DNA of 64,000 nucleotides, taken from JBBECE01 sp040881985. Lineage in GTDB: Bacteria > Pseudomonadota > Alphaproteobacteria > Rhizobiales > Devosiaceae. Shown in pieces: positions 25,906 through 35,943 of the stretch. A program made the position numbers and the translations under genes. Under the pieces are notes generated by a model, which was not told the origin of the DNA, searched no databases, and saw nothing but the letters and a program-made list of their open reading frames with translations. Where the stretch lies: assembly GCA_040881985.1 (NCBI GenBank), contig JBBECE010000005.1, forward strand, positions 62,001 to 126,000, given 5' to 3'. Position 1 is the stretch's first letter. Each line of letters starts with the position of its first letter.

Positions 25906-26663
25906 GCCGCTTCCCCGTCGAAGGCGGCATAGCCCTTGGATTCGAGTTCGAGCGCCAGCTCCCGCCCGCCGCTCTCGACGATCCTGCCGTCCGAGAACAC
26001 ATGCACGAAGTCCGGTACGATATGATTGAGAAGCCTCTGATAGTGCGTGATGACGACAAAGGCGCGGTCGGGTGACCGCAGCGCGTTGACGCCCTCGGCG
26101 ACAATTTTCAGCGCGTCGATGTCGAGCCCGGAATCGGTTTCGTCCATGACGCACAGCGACGGTTTGAGGATCGCCATCTGCAGGATTTCGGTGCGCTTTT
26201 TCTCGCCGCCCGAGAACCCGACATTGAGCGCGCGTTTCAGCATGTCGGTCGAAATCTCCAGAGCCGCCGCAGCCTCGCGCACCGCCTTGAGGAAATCCGG
26301 GGTCGAGAGTTCCTTCTCGCCGCGCGCCTTGCGCTGGGCATTCATCGCCGAGCGCAAAAAGGTCATCGTCGCGACGCCCGGAATTTCGGTCGGATACTGG
26401 AAGGCGAGGAAGAGGCCCGCGACGGCCCGCTCGTCGGGCGCCATTTCGAGGAGGTTCTTGCCCCGGAACAGAATCTCGCCTTCGGTCACCTGATAGTCGG
26501 CGCGCCCGGCAAGCGCATAGGCGAGCGTCGATTTGCCCGAGCCGTTGCGGCCCATGATCGCATGCACCTCGCCCGCGCCGACCGAAAGATCGACGCCCTT
26601 GAGGATTTCGCGCTCCTCAATGCGGACATGGAGGTTCTTGATTTCGAGAAAGTTCTCGGTCAT
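25902..26663 (-). CDS. sufC: Fe-S cluster assembly ATPase SufC
   Basis: A 253-residue ABC-type ATPase of the SufBC2D scaffold, soluble and not a transporter. It shows Walker A GRNGSGKST, the signature FSGGEKKRTEILQMA and Walker B CVMDETDSGLDID. Its start codon overlaps the stop of the preceding cupin gene (ATGA) and its stop overlaps the sufD start, so cupin, sufC and sufD are one coupled block. Confidence 0.97.
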   Translation of the reverse strand: MTENFLEIKNLHVRIEEREILKGVDLSVGAGEVHAIMGRNGSGKSTLAYALAGRADYQVTEGEILFRGKNLLEMAPDERAVAGLFLAFQYPTEIPGVATMTFLRSAMNAQRKARGEKELSTPDFLKAVREAAAALEISTDMLKRALNVGFSGGEKKRTEILQMAILKPSLCVMDETDSGLDIDALKIVAEGVNALRSPDRAFVVITHYQRLLNHIVPDFVHVFSDGRIVESGGRELALELESKGYAAFDGEAA

Positions 26664-27174
26664 TTGCTGTCTTTGGCGTTCGCTTCGCCATCCCAGTAGT
26701 CGAGGCCAGACCGGTCGCGCGCGATGTAACGCAGCTTGCCGTTTTTCCGGCCCGCCGGACGACTGGAGATCAGGAACTTTCCGGAATCGGGATACTCGAC
26801 AACTTCGGTTGCCGCCATGGTGGAAATGCTGAGATAGCGCAGCACCGCCGCGCCGGTATTGACGATGTGATGCGCAGTTTCCGGCCCTCCGGCCGGAGCG
26901 CCGAGCACGTCACCTGCCTTGATGGCGTGACGATCGGCGCCAAAGCGGTAGGTGCCCTCGCCTGCGAGGACAATGAAAAGCTCATCCTCGACATGATGGT
27001 TGTGGAACGGGCAGCTCGATTTGCCGGGCGGCACTTCGTCATAGCTGATGCCGAGCCCGTTGAGCCCGAGGCGCGCGCCGAACGAGGCGCCGGCAGAGCC
27101 GAAGTGGCTGCCTTGCGACCAGGTCTCGAGCGGCAAATCCGCGATGTTGACCACCGGCTGGGGCAGATTGGCCA

Positions 27175-27175
<1 letters not shown>
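26660..27175 (-). CDS. Cupin-domain protein inside the suf operon
   Basis: A 171-residue protein with a classical cupin core: PFHNHHVEDELFIVLAGEGT (metal-binding His/His/Glu) and a second motif GDVLGAPAGGPETAHHIVNT with the last His. The C-terminus is basic (GRKNGKLRYIARDRSG) and lacks recognised motifs. It is coupled on both sides: its ATG overlaps the sufB stop (TAATG) and its stop overlaps the sufC start (ATGA). The metal and substrate are unknown. The location implies a role linked to Fe-S assembly, but that is inference from position only. Confidence 0.85.
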
Positions 27176-28644
<1,469 letters not shown>

Positions 28645-28664
28645 GTGACCTTCCTCAAACTCTC

Positions 28665-29819
28665 TCAGGCGGCCGCTGCCGCCTCGTGCCGCGCCATCAC
28701 TTCGTCGAGCGCGGCGGCGAAATGGTCGATGTCGGCCCCGGTCGTCGACCAGCCGGTGCTGACCCGTACCGCCGAGCCGGCAAGCGTGTGGTCGACGCCC
28801 ATGGCCTTCAAGACATGGCTCTTCGCCATCTTGCCCGACGAGCAGGCCGACCCGGCGCTGATCGAGACGCCGGCAAGATCGAAGCCGATCAGCGCCGTAG
28901 CGCTAGCGAGGCCCGGAATAGCGAAATTGACCGTCGTGCCGAGCCGCTTCGCCGCGCGTCCGAAGACAACCGCGCCTGGCACCCGAGCCATCACGATGGC
29001 CTCGATCCGGGCGGTGAAGCCGCGCAGTTTCTCGAGATCAAAGATGGTGCGTGCGGCGCGCGCCGCAACCCCGAAGGCAGCCGCGAGCGCCGCCGGTTCG
29101 GTACCGCCGCGCCGGCCCTGCTGCTGGCCGCCGCCTGGAATGAGCCGGACGGTGTCGAACCGGTCCTTGACGATCAGCGCCCCGATGCCCGCCGGCCCGC
29201 CGATCTTGTGGGCGGAAATCGCCAGCATGTCGGCGCGCGAGGCGTCGAAATTTGTGTCGAGCTTGCCAAAACCCTGGACCGCGTCGACGAGCAGAATATG
29301 CGGGGTCGCCGCCAGCATCGCCTCGATCTCGGCGAGCGGCTGGACGACCCCGGTTTCGTTGTTGACCTGGTGCAGCGCGATCAGCAGCCGGTCGCTGCCC
29401 GCCCCGGTCAGGATCGCGCCGAACCCCGCAAGGTCGATTTCGCCGGCAGGCGTCAGCCCAACGGTCGTCGCCGGTACGCCGGCCGCCTCGGCGGCCTTGA
29501 GGCTCGCCTGATGCTCGCCGGTGGAGATGACGATCCGGTCGGCCAGCCCCGCCCGCGCCGTCGCCACGATTCCCTGGGTCAGCGCCTCGGTCCCCGAGCC
29601 GGTGAAAATCACCCGTTCGGGCTCGGTGCCGGCTTGCTCGGCGACCCAATCGCGGCCCGCTTCGATCACCTCGCGCAGGGCCCGCCCATGGCGATGCACC
29701 GAGGACGGATTGCCGGTCATTTCAAGGGCGTCGATTAAAGCGGTACGCGCCGCCGGCAGCAGCGGCGACGAGGCGTTGTGGTCAAGATAGGTCTGCGAAC
29801 GCTTGTCCATGCCGTCCAT
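28665..29819 (-). CDS. Cysteine desulfurase (NifS/IscS-like), first gene of the suf operon
   Basis: About 384 residues, from an ATG at 29819 or 29810. The group I features are YLDHNASSPLLPAAR, the PLP Lys in ISAHKIGGPAGIGAL and the mobile catalytic Cys loop SAGSACSSGKMAKSHVL. This type opens the suf operon in many rhizobia and coexists with SufS near the operon end. It supplies persulfide sulfur. No Rrf2/IscR regulator gene is present nearby; control may instead use the iron box upstream. Confidence 0.93.
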   Translation of the reverse strand: MDGMDKRSQTYLDHNASSPLLPAARTALIDALEMTGNPSSVHRHGRALREVIEAGRDWVAEQAGTEPERVIFTGSGTEALTQGIVATARAGLADRIVISTGEHQASLKAAEAAGVPATTVGLTPAGEIDLAGFGAILTGAGSDRLLIALHQVNNETGVVQPLAEIEAMLAATPHILLVDAVQGFGKLDTNFDASRADMLAISAHKIGGPAGIGALIVKDRFDTVRLIPGGGQQQGRRGGTEPAALAAAFGVAARAARTIFDLEKLRGFTARIEAIVMARVPGAVVFGRAAKRLGTTVNFAIPGLASATALIGFDLAGVSISAGSACSSGKMAKSHVLKAMGVDHTLAGSAVRVSTGWSTTGADIDHFAAALDEVMARHEAAAAA

Positions 29820-29915
29820 TCCGGCCCGCGTGGAGGGCCAATGAATCCTTGAAAAGCGAGCGACACACTGGGTAAAAGGAGCGCTCAAATCGACCGGATG
29901 AGCCGCCGCACCTAG

Positions 29916-29932
29916 TTTCGAAACGTTCTAAA
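29916..29932. promoter_or_regulatory. Irr-type iron control element (ICE-like) at the suf promoter
   Basis: TTTCGAA, three bases and TTCTAAA form a 17-base interrupted palindrome. It matches the ICE consensus TTTAGAA N3 TTCTAAA known for the iron regulator Irr at 13 of 14 defined positions. It lies about +10 to +27 relative to the start site predicted from the hexamers at 29949-29977, a position expected for repression. The upstream alpha/beta hydrolase gene is divergent and could also be affected. Confidence 0.65.
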
Positions 29933-29948
29933 CTGGTTTCGGCTCCCG

Positions 29949-29977
29949 TTTGTAGGAAGCGCGCGCCTCCACGTCAA
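29949..29977 (-). promoter_or_regulatory. Sigma-70-type promoter of the suf operon
   Basis: On the minus strand TTGACG (29977-29972), exactly 17 bases, and TACAAA (29954-29949). The -35 element is a strong alphaproteobacterial match. The predicted start is near 29942, giving an untranslated leader of about 120 bases that contains the ICE-like box. Confidence 0.65.
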
Positions 29978-30047
29978 CCCATCTTCCGGGGGCCAGCCGC
30001 CCCGTTCGCCCCCGCGGGGGGCGTCCGCACCGGGACCAGGACAGTTA

Positions 30048-30710
30048 ATGCCCGAAGTCATGTTCAACGGCCCGGCGGGGCGTATCGAAGGCCGTTATCA
30101 GGCCGGCGACAAACCCAACGCGCCGATCGCCATCGTGCTGCATCCGCACCCCGAATTCGGTGGCACGATGAACAACCAGATCGTCTATCACCTGTTCTAC
30201 ATGTTCGCCAAAAGGGGCTTCTCGGTCCTCCGCTTCAATTCGCGCGGGGTCGGGCGCTCGCAAGGCGTCTTCGATCACGGAGTGGGCGAACTCTCGGACG
30301 CGGCGGGCGCTCTCGACTGGCTGCAATCGCTCAACCGGGAATCGCGCGGCTGCTGGATCGCGGGATTCTCGTTCGGCGCTTGGATCGGTATGCAGCTCCT
30401 CATGCGCCGGCCGGAAGTCGAGGGCTTTATCTCGGTCGCCCCGCCCGAAAACCTATATGACTTTTCGTTCTTGGCCCCCTGCCCGTCCTCGGGCCTCATC
30501 ATCCACGGCGACAAGGACCGGGTGGCGCCACCCGACGCGGTCCAAAAACTCGTCGACAAGCTGAAGACCCAGCGCGGCATCACCATCGAGCAGCAAATCG
30601 TCCACGGAGCCAATCATTTCTTCGAGGACAAGATCGACGACTTGATCGCGCGCTGCAGCAAATATCTCGACAAGCGGCGGGCGGAGATCGCTGCCGGCGG
30701 GGGGCGCTGA
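30048..30710 (+). CDS. Alpha/beta hydrolase, small family next to tyrS
   Basis: A 220-residue soluble hydrolase. The nucleophile elbow is GFSFGAW (GxSxG with Ser), an early oxyanion-side motif is VLHPHPEFGGTMNNQIV, the acid is likely Asp in HGDKDRVAPP, and the His is in HGANHFFEDK. This pattern belongs to a conserved uncharacterised family of dienelactone-hydrolase-like proteins. It is followed three bases later by tyrS and is probably co-transcribed. The substrate is not known. Confidence 0.85.
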   Translation: MPEVMFNGPAGRIEGRYQAGDKPNAPIAIVLHPHPEFGGTMNNQIVYHLFYMFAKRGFSVLRFNSRGVGRSQGVFDHGVGELSDAAGALDWLQSLNRESRGCWIAGFSFGAWIGMQLLMRRPEVEGFISVAPPENLYDFSFLAPCPSSGLIIHGDKDRVAPPDAVQKLVDKLKTQRGITIEQQIVHGANHFFEDKIDDLIARCSKYLDKRRAEIAAGGGR

Positions 30711-30713
30711 CGC

Positions 30714-31964
30714 ATGGCGTTCAAGTCCGATTTTCTGCGGGTGCTTGAGGAACGGGACTTCATCCACCAGATTTCCGATCCCGACGGCCTCGACAGGCGT
30801 CTGCGCGCCGGGCCCATCGCCGCTTATATCGGCTTCGACTGCACCGCCGACAGTTTGCACGTGGGCAATCTCGTGCAGATCATGCTGCTCCACTGGCTGC
30901 AGCAAACCGGCAACCGGCCGATCGCGCTGATGGGTTCGGGCACCACGAGGATCGGCGATCCCTCCGGCAAGGAGGAAATGCGCCGGCTCCTCTCCGCCGA
31001 TGAGATCGATGCCAACAAGGCCTCGATCACGCGCGGCTTCTCGCGACTGGTGAAGTTCGGCAGCGGGGCAGCGGACGCGATCATGCAAGATAACGCCGAT
31101 TGGCTCCTCGGTCTCAACTATGTTGACTTCCTCGGCGAGTTCGGCCGGCATTTCTCGGTCAACGAAATGATCAAGCGCGACGCGGTGCGCCTGAGGCTCG
31201 AGCGCGAGCAGCACCTGTCGCTGCTCGAGTTCAATTACATGGTCTTCCAGGCTTATGATTTTCTCGAGCTGCATCGCCGCCACGGCTGCGTCCTGCAGAT
31301 GGGCGGGTCGGACCAGTGGGGAAATATTCTCTCCGGCGTCGAGCTGGGACGGCGCGCCGATGGCGCCGAGCTATTCGCCCTGACAACCCCGCTCATCACA
31401 ACCGCCTCCGGCGTCAAAATGGGTAAGACCGCGGAGGGCGCCGTCTGGATCAATGAAGACCGGCTAGCCCCCTACGAATACTGGCAATTCTGGCGCAACA
31501 CCGAAGACGCCGACGTCGGTCGATTCCTCAGGCTCTTTTCCAACCTGCCGATGGCGGAGATCGCCCGCCTCGAAAACCTGAAAGGCGCGGAGCTGAACGA
31601 CGCCAAGATCACCCTCGCGACAACCGCCACCGCCATGCTGCATGGCGAGGATGCCGCCCGGCAGGCGGCAGAGACGGCGCGGCGCACCTTTGCCGACGGC
31701 GCGCTCGATTTGTCGCTGCCGACGGTCACGGTCGCCCGGTCCGCGCTCGCCGGCGGCATGGGGCTGCTGGTGGCGACGGTCACGTCCGGGCTCGCCGCGT
31801 CCAACGGCGAAGCGCGGCGGCTCGTCGCCGGGGGAGCGCTGCGGGTCAATGACGGCATCGTTTCGGACGACAGGCGGGTTCTGACCGAGGCCGATCTGCT
31901 GGCCGAGGGCGTTATCAAGCTGTCGGTCGGCAAGAAGCGCCACGTCCTGCTGAAGCCGGTCTGA
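30714..31964 (+). CDS. tyrS: Tyrosyl-tRNA synthetase
   Basis: A 416-residue class I aminoacyl-tRNA synthetase that charges tRNA-Tyr. It has an IGFDCTADSLHVGNL segment (a HIGH-type motif as HVGN) and KMGKT in place of the usual KMSKS. The C-terminal S4-like RNA-binding part (EARRLVAGGALRVNDGIVSDD) is complete. Length and domain order are normal. Confidence 0.96.
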   Translation: MAFKSDFLRVLEERDFIHQISDPDGLDRRLRAGPIAAYIGFDCTADSLHVGNLVQIMLLHWLQQTGNRPIALMGSGTTRIGDPSGKEEMRRLLSADEIDANKASITRGFSRLVKFGSGAADAIMQDNADWLLGLNYVDFLGEFGRHFSVNEMIKRDAVRLRLEREQHLSLLEFNYMVFQAYDFLELHRRHGCVLQMGGSDQWGNILSGVELGRRADGAELFALTTPLITTASGVKMGKTAEGAVWINEDRLAPYEYWQFWRNTEDADVGRFLRLFSNLPMAEIARLENLKGAELNDAKITLATTATAMLHGEDAARQAAETARRTFADGALDLSLPTVTVARSALAGGMGLLVATVTSGLAASNGEARRLVAGGALRVNDGIVSDDRRVLTEADLLAEGVIKLSVGKKRHVLLKPV

Positions 31965-31988
31965 GTCTGGCCGTTCCTCAAGTCCCTC

Positions 31989-32029
31989 ATCACCCACCTC
32001 TGGCTTGACCCGAGGATCAACCGGGTGAT
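31989..32029. repeat. Short palindromic repeat with GGCTTGACCCGAGG core
   Basis: Outer arms ATCACCC/GGGTGAT (31989-31995 with 32023-32029) enclose CCTCTGGCTTGACCCGAGG, a nearly perfect small hairpin. A related perfect hairpin is found at 62486-62506. Repeats with this core are common between genes in rhizobia. Confidence 0.55.
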
Positions 32030-32071
32030 CCATTGAGCCGCGAAGGCCGCGTCGGCGGCGCGATAGACTGG

Positions 32072-32138
32072 ATGGCCGGGAGTGCGCCAGATGGAGCAAT
32101 CGCTCCGGCGGAGCGATTGCCTGGCGAACGCCGGCCAT
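32072..32138. repeat. Nested intergenic palindrome between converging genes
   Basis: The central 11-bp perfect stem GCAATCGCTCC/GGAGCGATTGC (32096-32106 with 32110-32120, loop GGC) is enclosed by CGCCAG/CTGGCG (32085-32090 with 32121-32126). Both are enclosed by ATGGCCGG/CCGGCCAT (32072-32079 with 32131-32138). All 25 arm pairs are perfect. It lies between tyrS and the leftward AsmA-like gene. Without a T run, it may be a repeat-family unit, a bidirectional attenuator or an mRNA-stabilising 3' end. Confidence 0.75.
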
Positions 32139-32150
32139 AAGGGGGCACGA

Positions 32151-35100
32151 CTATCCGGCGTCGGGGTTCGTCCCGGCCGGCGGCAGATCCTCCGCGCGGA
32201 ATTCGAAGAGCTGACGGAAGACTCCCGGCGCGAGGATCGAGGCCGGGTTGATCCGGAACTGGGGACTGTCGAGCGGACCCTCGACCTTGAATGTCACCCC
32301 GATCAATCCCTCGCCCTCACGCCCGCCCATCAGCCGGCCGATAACCGGCAATTGCCGGAACATGTTGTTGATCCCGAAGAACGGCACGTAAGTGCCGACG
32401 AGATCGTAGCGGCGCTCCTTGGTATAGATATTGCCGCGCACCGTGCCCCCGATCCGGTCGCCGTGGAACGCCGCCTCGGTCAGCGACAGCGCGTCCCCGG
32501 TGCGCTCGAAGACCGCCCGGCCCCGGGTGAACTCGACCCTGTTCTGGCTCGAGATCAGCTCGCGGCTGTTATCCTGGTTGCCGAGAATTTGCGCCACCAC
32601 CGCCTCGTCGATCACCGCGAAATTGCGGATTACCATTTCGCCCCTGTCCGACTGGGTCGGATCGTTGGTCGTCATCACCAGGCTCCCCTCTCCGCCAAGG
32701 ATCCGCGGATAGGTGCCGATGAATCTGAGCATCGTGCCGAAGTCGTTGACCGCCACCGTCATCACCCGTCCCTGCGGCAGCGAGTTGGTGGTGATCGACA
32801 TCGACTTGTCGCCACCGAGCAGCGCCTGGGCGTCAACTCTCAACAGCTTGTTGCCGAGCAGCGCCATGTCGAAGTGGGCGCCGAACGCGGTGGTCCGGTA
32901 GAAGCCGAGCGCCCGTTCGAGGTCGAGCCGCAGCTCGATGAGGTTGCCCGCGGTGTCGGTTGTCGAGCGCGCCACCGCCGATTCCGCGCTGAGGCCCAGA
33001 TACCGGGAAATGACGGGTTTGAGGTCAAGCTGGGCACCGCTGATGGCGACCCGGTAACCGCCCTCGATCGGGGTAATTGAGAGCGAGGCCAGGTCTTCCG
33101 GGTTGAGCTGAAAGGTGGTGAAGTCGGCGGCGATCAGTCCGGCTTGCTGGCTGACCTGCAGCGAGCCCATCAGGTGCACGGTGCCAAACGAGAGGTCGAG
33201 CTGTTCGATCGTGGTGATGCCGTCGGCCTGGCTCACCGACGCGGTCACCGTCCCCGGCTCCCCGGCAGGCTTGCTGACCCCGATCTGGTCGATATCGAGT
33301 GTCGCCTCGGTGAGGTCGACCGCGAGTTGCAGGACCGCGTCGGTTTGCGGCCGCGCAACATAGCGGATCGTGCCGGTGATGAATTCCTCGAAGTCGAACC
33401 CCATCGCCCGCCGCGCCTCGGCGTCGAGGGTGGCGGAGGCGGTCAGCTGCATTTCGCCGGCTTCGCCGGTTTCGATGACGAGGTCGGTCGGCACGCCGTC
33501 CATCTTTGCCGTGCCCTTGACCTGATAGCCGGAGCGCGAGGAGACCAACGTCAAATTCCCCTCGGTAATCATCCTGCCTTCGACAGGCGCCGAGCTGGCG
33601 AAATTCTCGACCGTGCCGTTCAGCGTGTAGTCGGTGCCGGTCAGTTTGCCGGTTTCGTCCTGCGACACCTGGGCGATGACGGTCATTCGGGCGTGGCCGC
33701 TGAGATCGTCCGGGGTGATGCCGAGATCGATGTCTTCGAGCAGCCGGAACGGCTCCTGATTGGCGATCGAGGTCAGCGACGCGAGATCGCCTGACGCCTC
33801 GCCCGAGACTTCGAAGGTCTGGGGCAGTGCCAGGATAGCGGTGTTGTAGTAGGCGACGTCGTCGAGCTCGATGACCCGGGCGCCGCTGTGCAGACTGCCT
33901 TTGTCGAGGTTGAGGGTGACGGCATTGTCCTCGATCCGGATTCGCGTCTTGCCCTCGATGTCGAGGATGAGGTCGCCTTCGAGCGCGGCAAGTTCGAGGT
34001 CCGACGCGATGGCGTCGATAAACACCCCGCCCGTCGGCACCCGATCGACCGTGAAACCATCGATGTCGACGACCCCGGGCTCGAGATCGATGCTCAGATT
34101 GGCTGCCTCGATCGCGCCTGAGTTCACCCGTTCGACGAACAGGGTCCTGATGTCCCCGGCGATGAAATAGGGCCAGATGCGCTTGACCTGGTCGACGCTC
34201 GCCCCGGTCACCGCTAGGTCAAAGTCGATGCCGATGCCGCGCTGCAAGAGATCGAACCTGCCGCTGCCGTCGATCCGCATACCGCCCGCCTCCATGTGCA
34301 TGCGGTCGATGCCGATGGCGCCATAGACCGCGGCCGACCAGCCCTGAACCTCGAGTACGTCGATCGGCTCGGCGGCCGGCGAGAGGTCGTACGGGTTGAT
34401 CATCATGTCGGTCGCCCGGAAGAACAACCCGATCGTCGGCCCAAAACTTGAATCGACCCCGAGCGCGAACTTGCCTTCGATCGTGGCTTGCGAATCCCCG
34501 ACCCTGATGTGCGCCGGCTTCAGCGTGAAGGTCGAAATGCCGGGCGTCCATTCGACGACGGTGCGCTCGCCGCTGATCGGGAACCCCGCGTCCTGGATTT
34601 GCAGCACCGTGTCGTTGATGTCGGTATCGAAGCGGCCATGGGTCACCCCCACCCCTGCCTCGAACTCCATGGCGAGCTGCATTTCCGAGCCGCCCTTCAG
34701 CGAGACCATGCCTTCTTCGTCGTCGAGCATCGGCAGAAACACGGCGAGGTCGATGTTGGAGAGCGTGCCGGTGATGAGGCTGGTGAAATCGGTGCGGGTA
34801 TAGTCGATCGATCCCCTGGTCAGGCGCGGGCCGATCTCGACGCCGAGTTCGATATGAACCTGGCCGCGTTCGGGCTGCATCAGCAGGTCGATATTTTCGA
34901 AGTTGCGGTAGAGGCGGTAGACCTGGTCGATCAGCTCGACCGAGGCGTCGCGGACTTCGATCTGACGCAATTCGCCGAGTTCGAAACGCTGCTCGGTTAT
35001 CGCCAGCAGCGATTCGATCTCGTTGACCATGAGCACAATCCAGTCATTGTCGGAAAGCAAGTCCGGCTCGGCCCCCCCGCTCAGCGCGATGCCCGATTCG

Positions 35101-35663
35101 TCGATGACCAGCGGTCCGGGGTCGGCCTGATCGGCGAGAATCCGGACCGTCGATTCTCCGACCTCGTTGGTCGCGAATTCGAGGCTGGCCAGCCGTACGC
35201 CGCGAAAATCCTGCACCGCCTGCACGTGCGGCCGCAACAGAATCAGGTCGGCGGCGGGCCGGCCGAAAAGCGCCTGGAAGGGCGCAAACGCGACCCGCAT
35301 TGATTCGACGGTGATCGAGGCGCCGCTGCCGATCTCGGTGATCTTGAAGGGAGAGATCACCACCATCGGGCGGACCCCGTTCTCCATCATCACCCCCTCG
35401 ACCGAAAACTCGGCGGTAAAGCCGGCCGGCAGGTTGGCGTTGACGAGTTCGCTGATCTTGTCGCTCAGATACGGCACCGGCAGCGGGCCGAAGATCAGGC
35501 GCCCGTAAAGGCCGAGCCCCACCAGCACCAGAAGACTCACGGCGATGAGGCCGCGGGTGACATGCGGATGCCATCCGCGCCGGCGTGGCGTTGCCGATTT
35601 TGGCTTGCCGCTTTGAGCTTTCACAAGGATTGGATCAGGCGCGAGCGTTTCGGGTTGGCTCAT
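32151..35663 (-). CDS. Large AsmA/YhdP-like envelope protein
   Basis: About 1170 residues. After a short cytosolic part comes one transmembrane helix (GLIAVSLLVLVGLGLYG, about residues 38-58). A long periplasmic part of repeating beta-strand stretches follows. The AsmA-like C-terminal block includes GGTVRGNIYTKERRYDLVGTYVPFFGINNMF. Proteins of this AsmA/DUF3971 type are thought to form bridges that move phospholipid between the membranes. The ATG at 35663 was chosen because the membrane helix then sits at the usual position; the frame is open to 35837. It is a single gene, convergent with tyrS. Confidence 0.85.
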   Translation of the reverse strand: MSQPETLAPDPILVKAQSGKPKSATPRRRGWHPHVTRGLIAVSLLVLVGLGLYGRLIFGPLPVPYLSDKISELVNANLPAGFTAEFSVEGVMMENGVRPMVVISPFKITEIGSGASITVESMRVAFAPFQALFGRPAADLILLRPHVQAVQDFRGVRLASLEFATNEVGESTVRILADQADPGPLVIDESGIALSGGAEPDLLSDNDWIVLMVNEIESLLAITEQRFELGELRQIEVRDASVELIDQVYRLYRNFENIDLLMQPERGQVHIELGVEIGPRLTRGSIDYTRTDFTSLITGTLSNIDLAVFLPMLDDEEGMVSLKGGSEMQLAMEFEAGVGVTHGRFDTDINDTVLQIQDAGFPISGERTVVEWTPGISTFTLKPAHIRVGDSQATIEGKFALGVDSSFGPTIGLFFRATDMMINPYDLSPAAEPIDVLEVQGWSAAVYGAIGIDRMHMEAGGMRIDGSGRFDLLQRGIGIDFDLAVTGASVDQVKRIWPYFIAGDIRTLFVERVNSGAIEAANLSIDLEPGVVDIDGFTVDRVPTGGVFIDAIASDLELAALEGDLILDIEGKTRIRIEDNAVTLNLDKGSLHSGARVIELDDVAYYNTAILALPQTFEVSGEASGDLASLTSIANQEPFRLLEDIDLGITPDDLSGHARMTVIAQVSQDETGKLTGTDYTLNGTVENFASSAPVEGRMITEGNLTLVSSRSGYQVKGTAKMDGVPTDLVIETGEAGEMQLTASATLDAEARRAMGFDFEEFITGTIRYVARPQTDAVLQLAVDLTEATLDIDQIGVSKPAGEPGTVTASVSQADGITTIEQLDLSFGTVHLMGSLQVSQQAGLIAADFTTFQLNPEDLASLSITPIEGGYRVAISGAQLDLKPVISRYLGLSAESAVARSTTDTAGNLIELRLDLERALGFYRTTAFGAHFDMALLGNKLLRVDAQALLGGDKSMSITTNSLPQGRVMTVAVNDFGTMLRFIGTYPRILGGEGSLVMTTNDPTQSDRGEMVIRNFAVIDEAVVAQILGNQDNSRELISSQNRVEFTRGRAVFERTGDALSLTEAAFHGDRIGGTVRGNIYTKERRYDLVGTYVPFFGINNMFRQLPVIGRLMGGREGEGLIGVTFKVEGPLDSPQFRINPASILAPGVFRQLFEFRAEDLPPAGTNPDAG

Positions 35664-35943
35664 TGTGACATTATCGGCCTGGGAAGTCCCGCGCTCATGC
35701 CCAATCAAGCGGGCCGGAATAAGGCGCGGAAACGCCTGGATTCCCGGGCGGGTAAGCCCCCCGGCCCGTCCGCCCGCCGCGGCCCGTCCGGCGTCTCGAT
35801 TCGAAGCGTCCCATAGTCGCGGCGAAATGGTTGCCAAATCCTTCCCTTTGGCCGCGGCGCCCGGACCCCGGCCTGATCCGGGGTTGCCCCGGTCAGGTCT
35901 TTATTAACCTTAACGGGGCACAATTGGCTGCTCGGTTGAGCTG

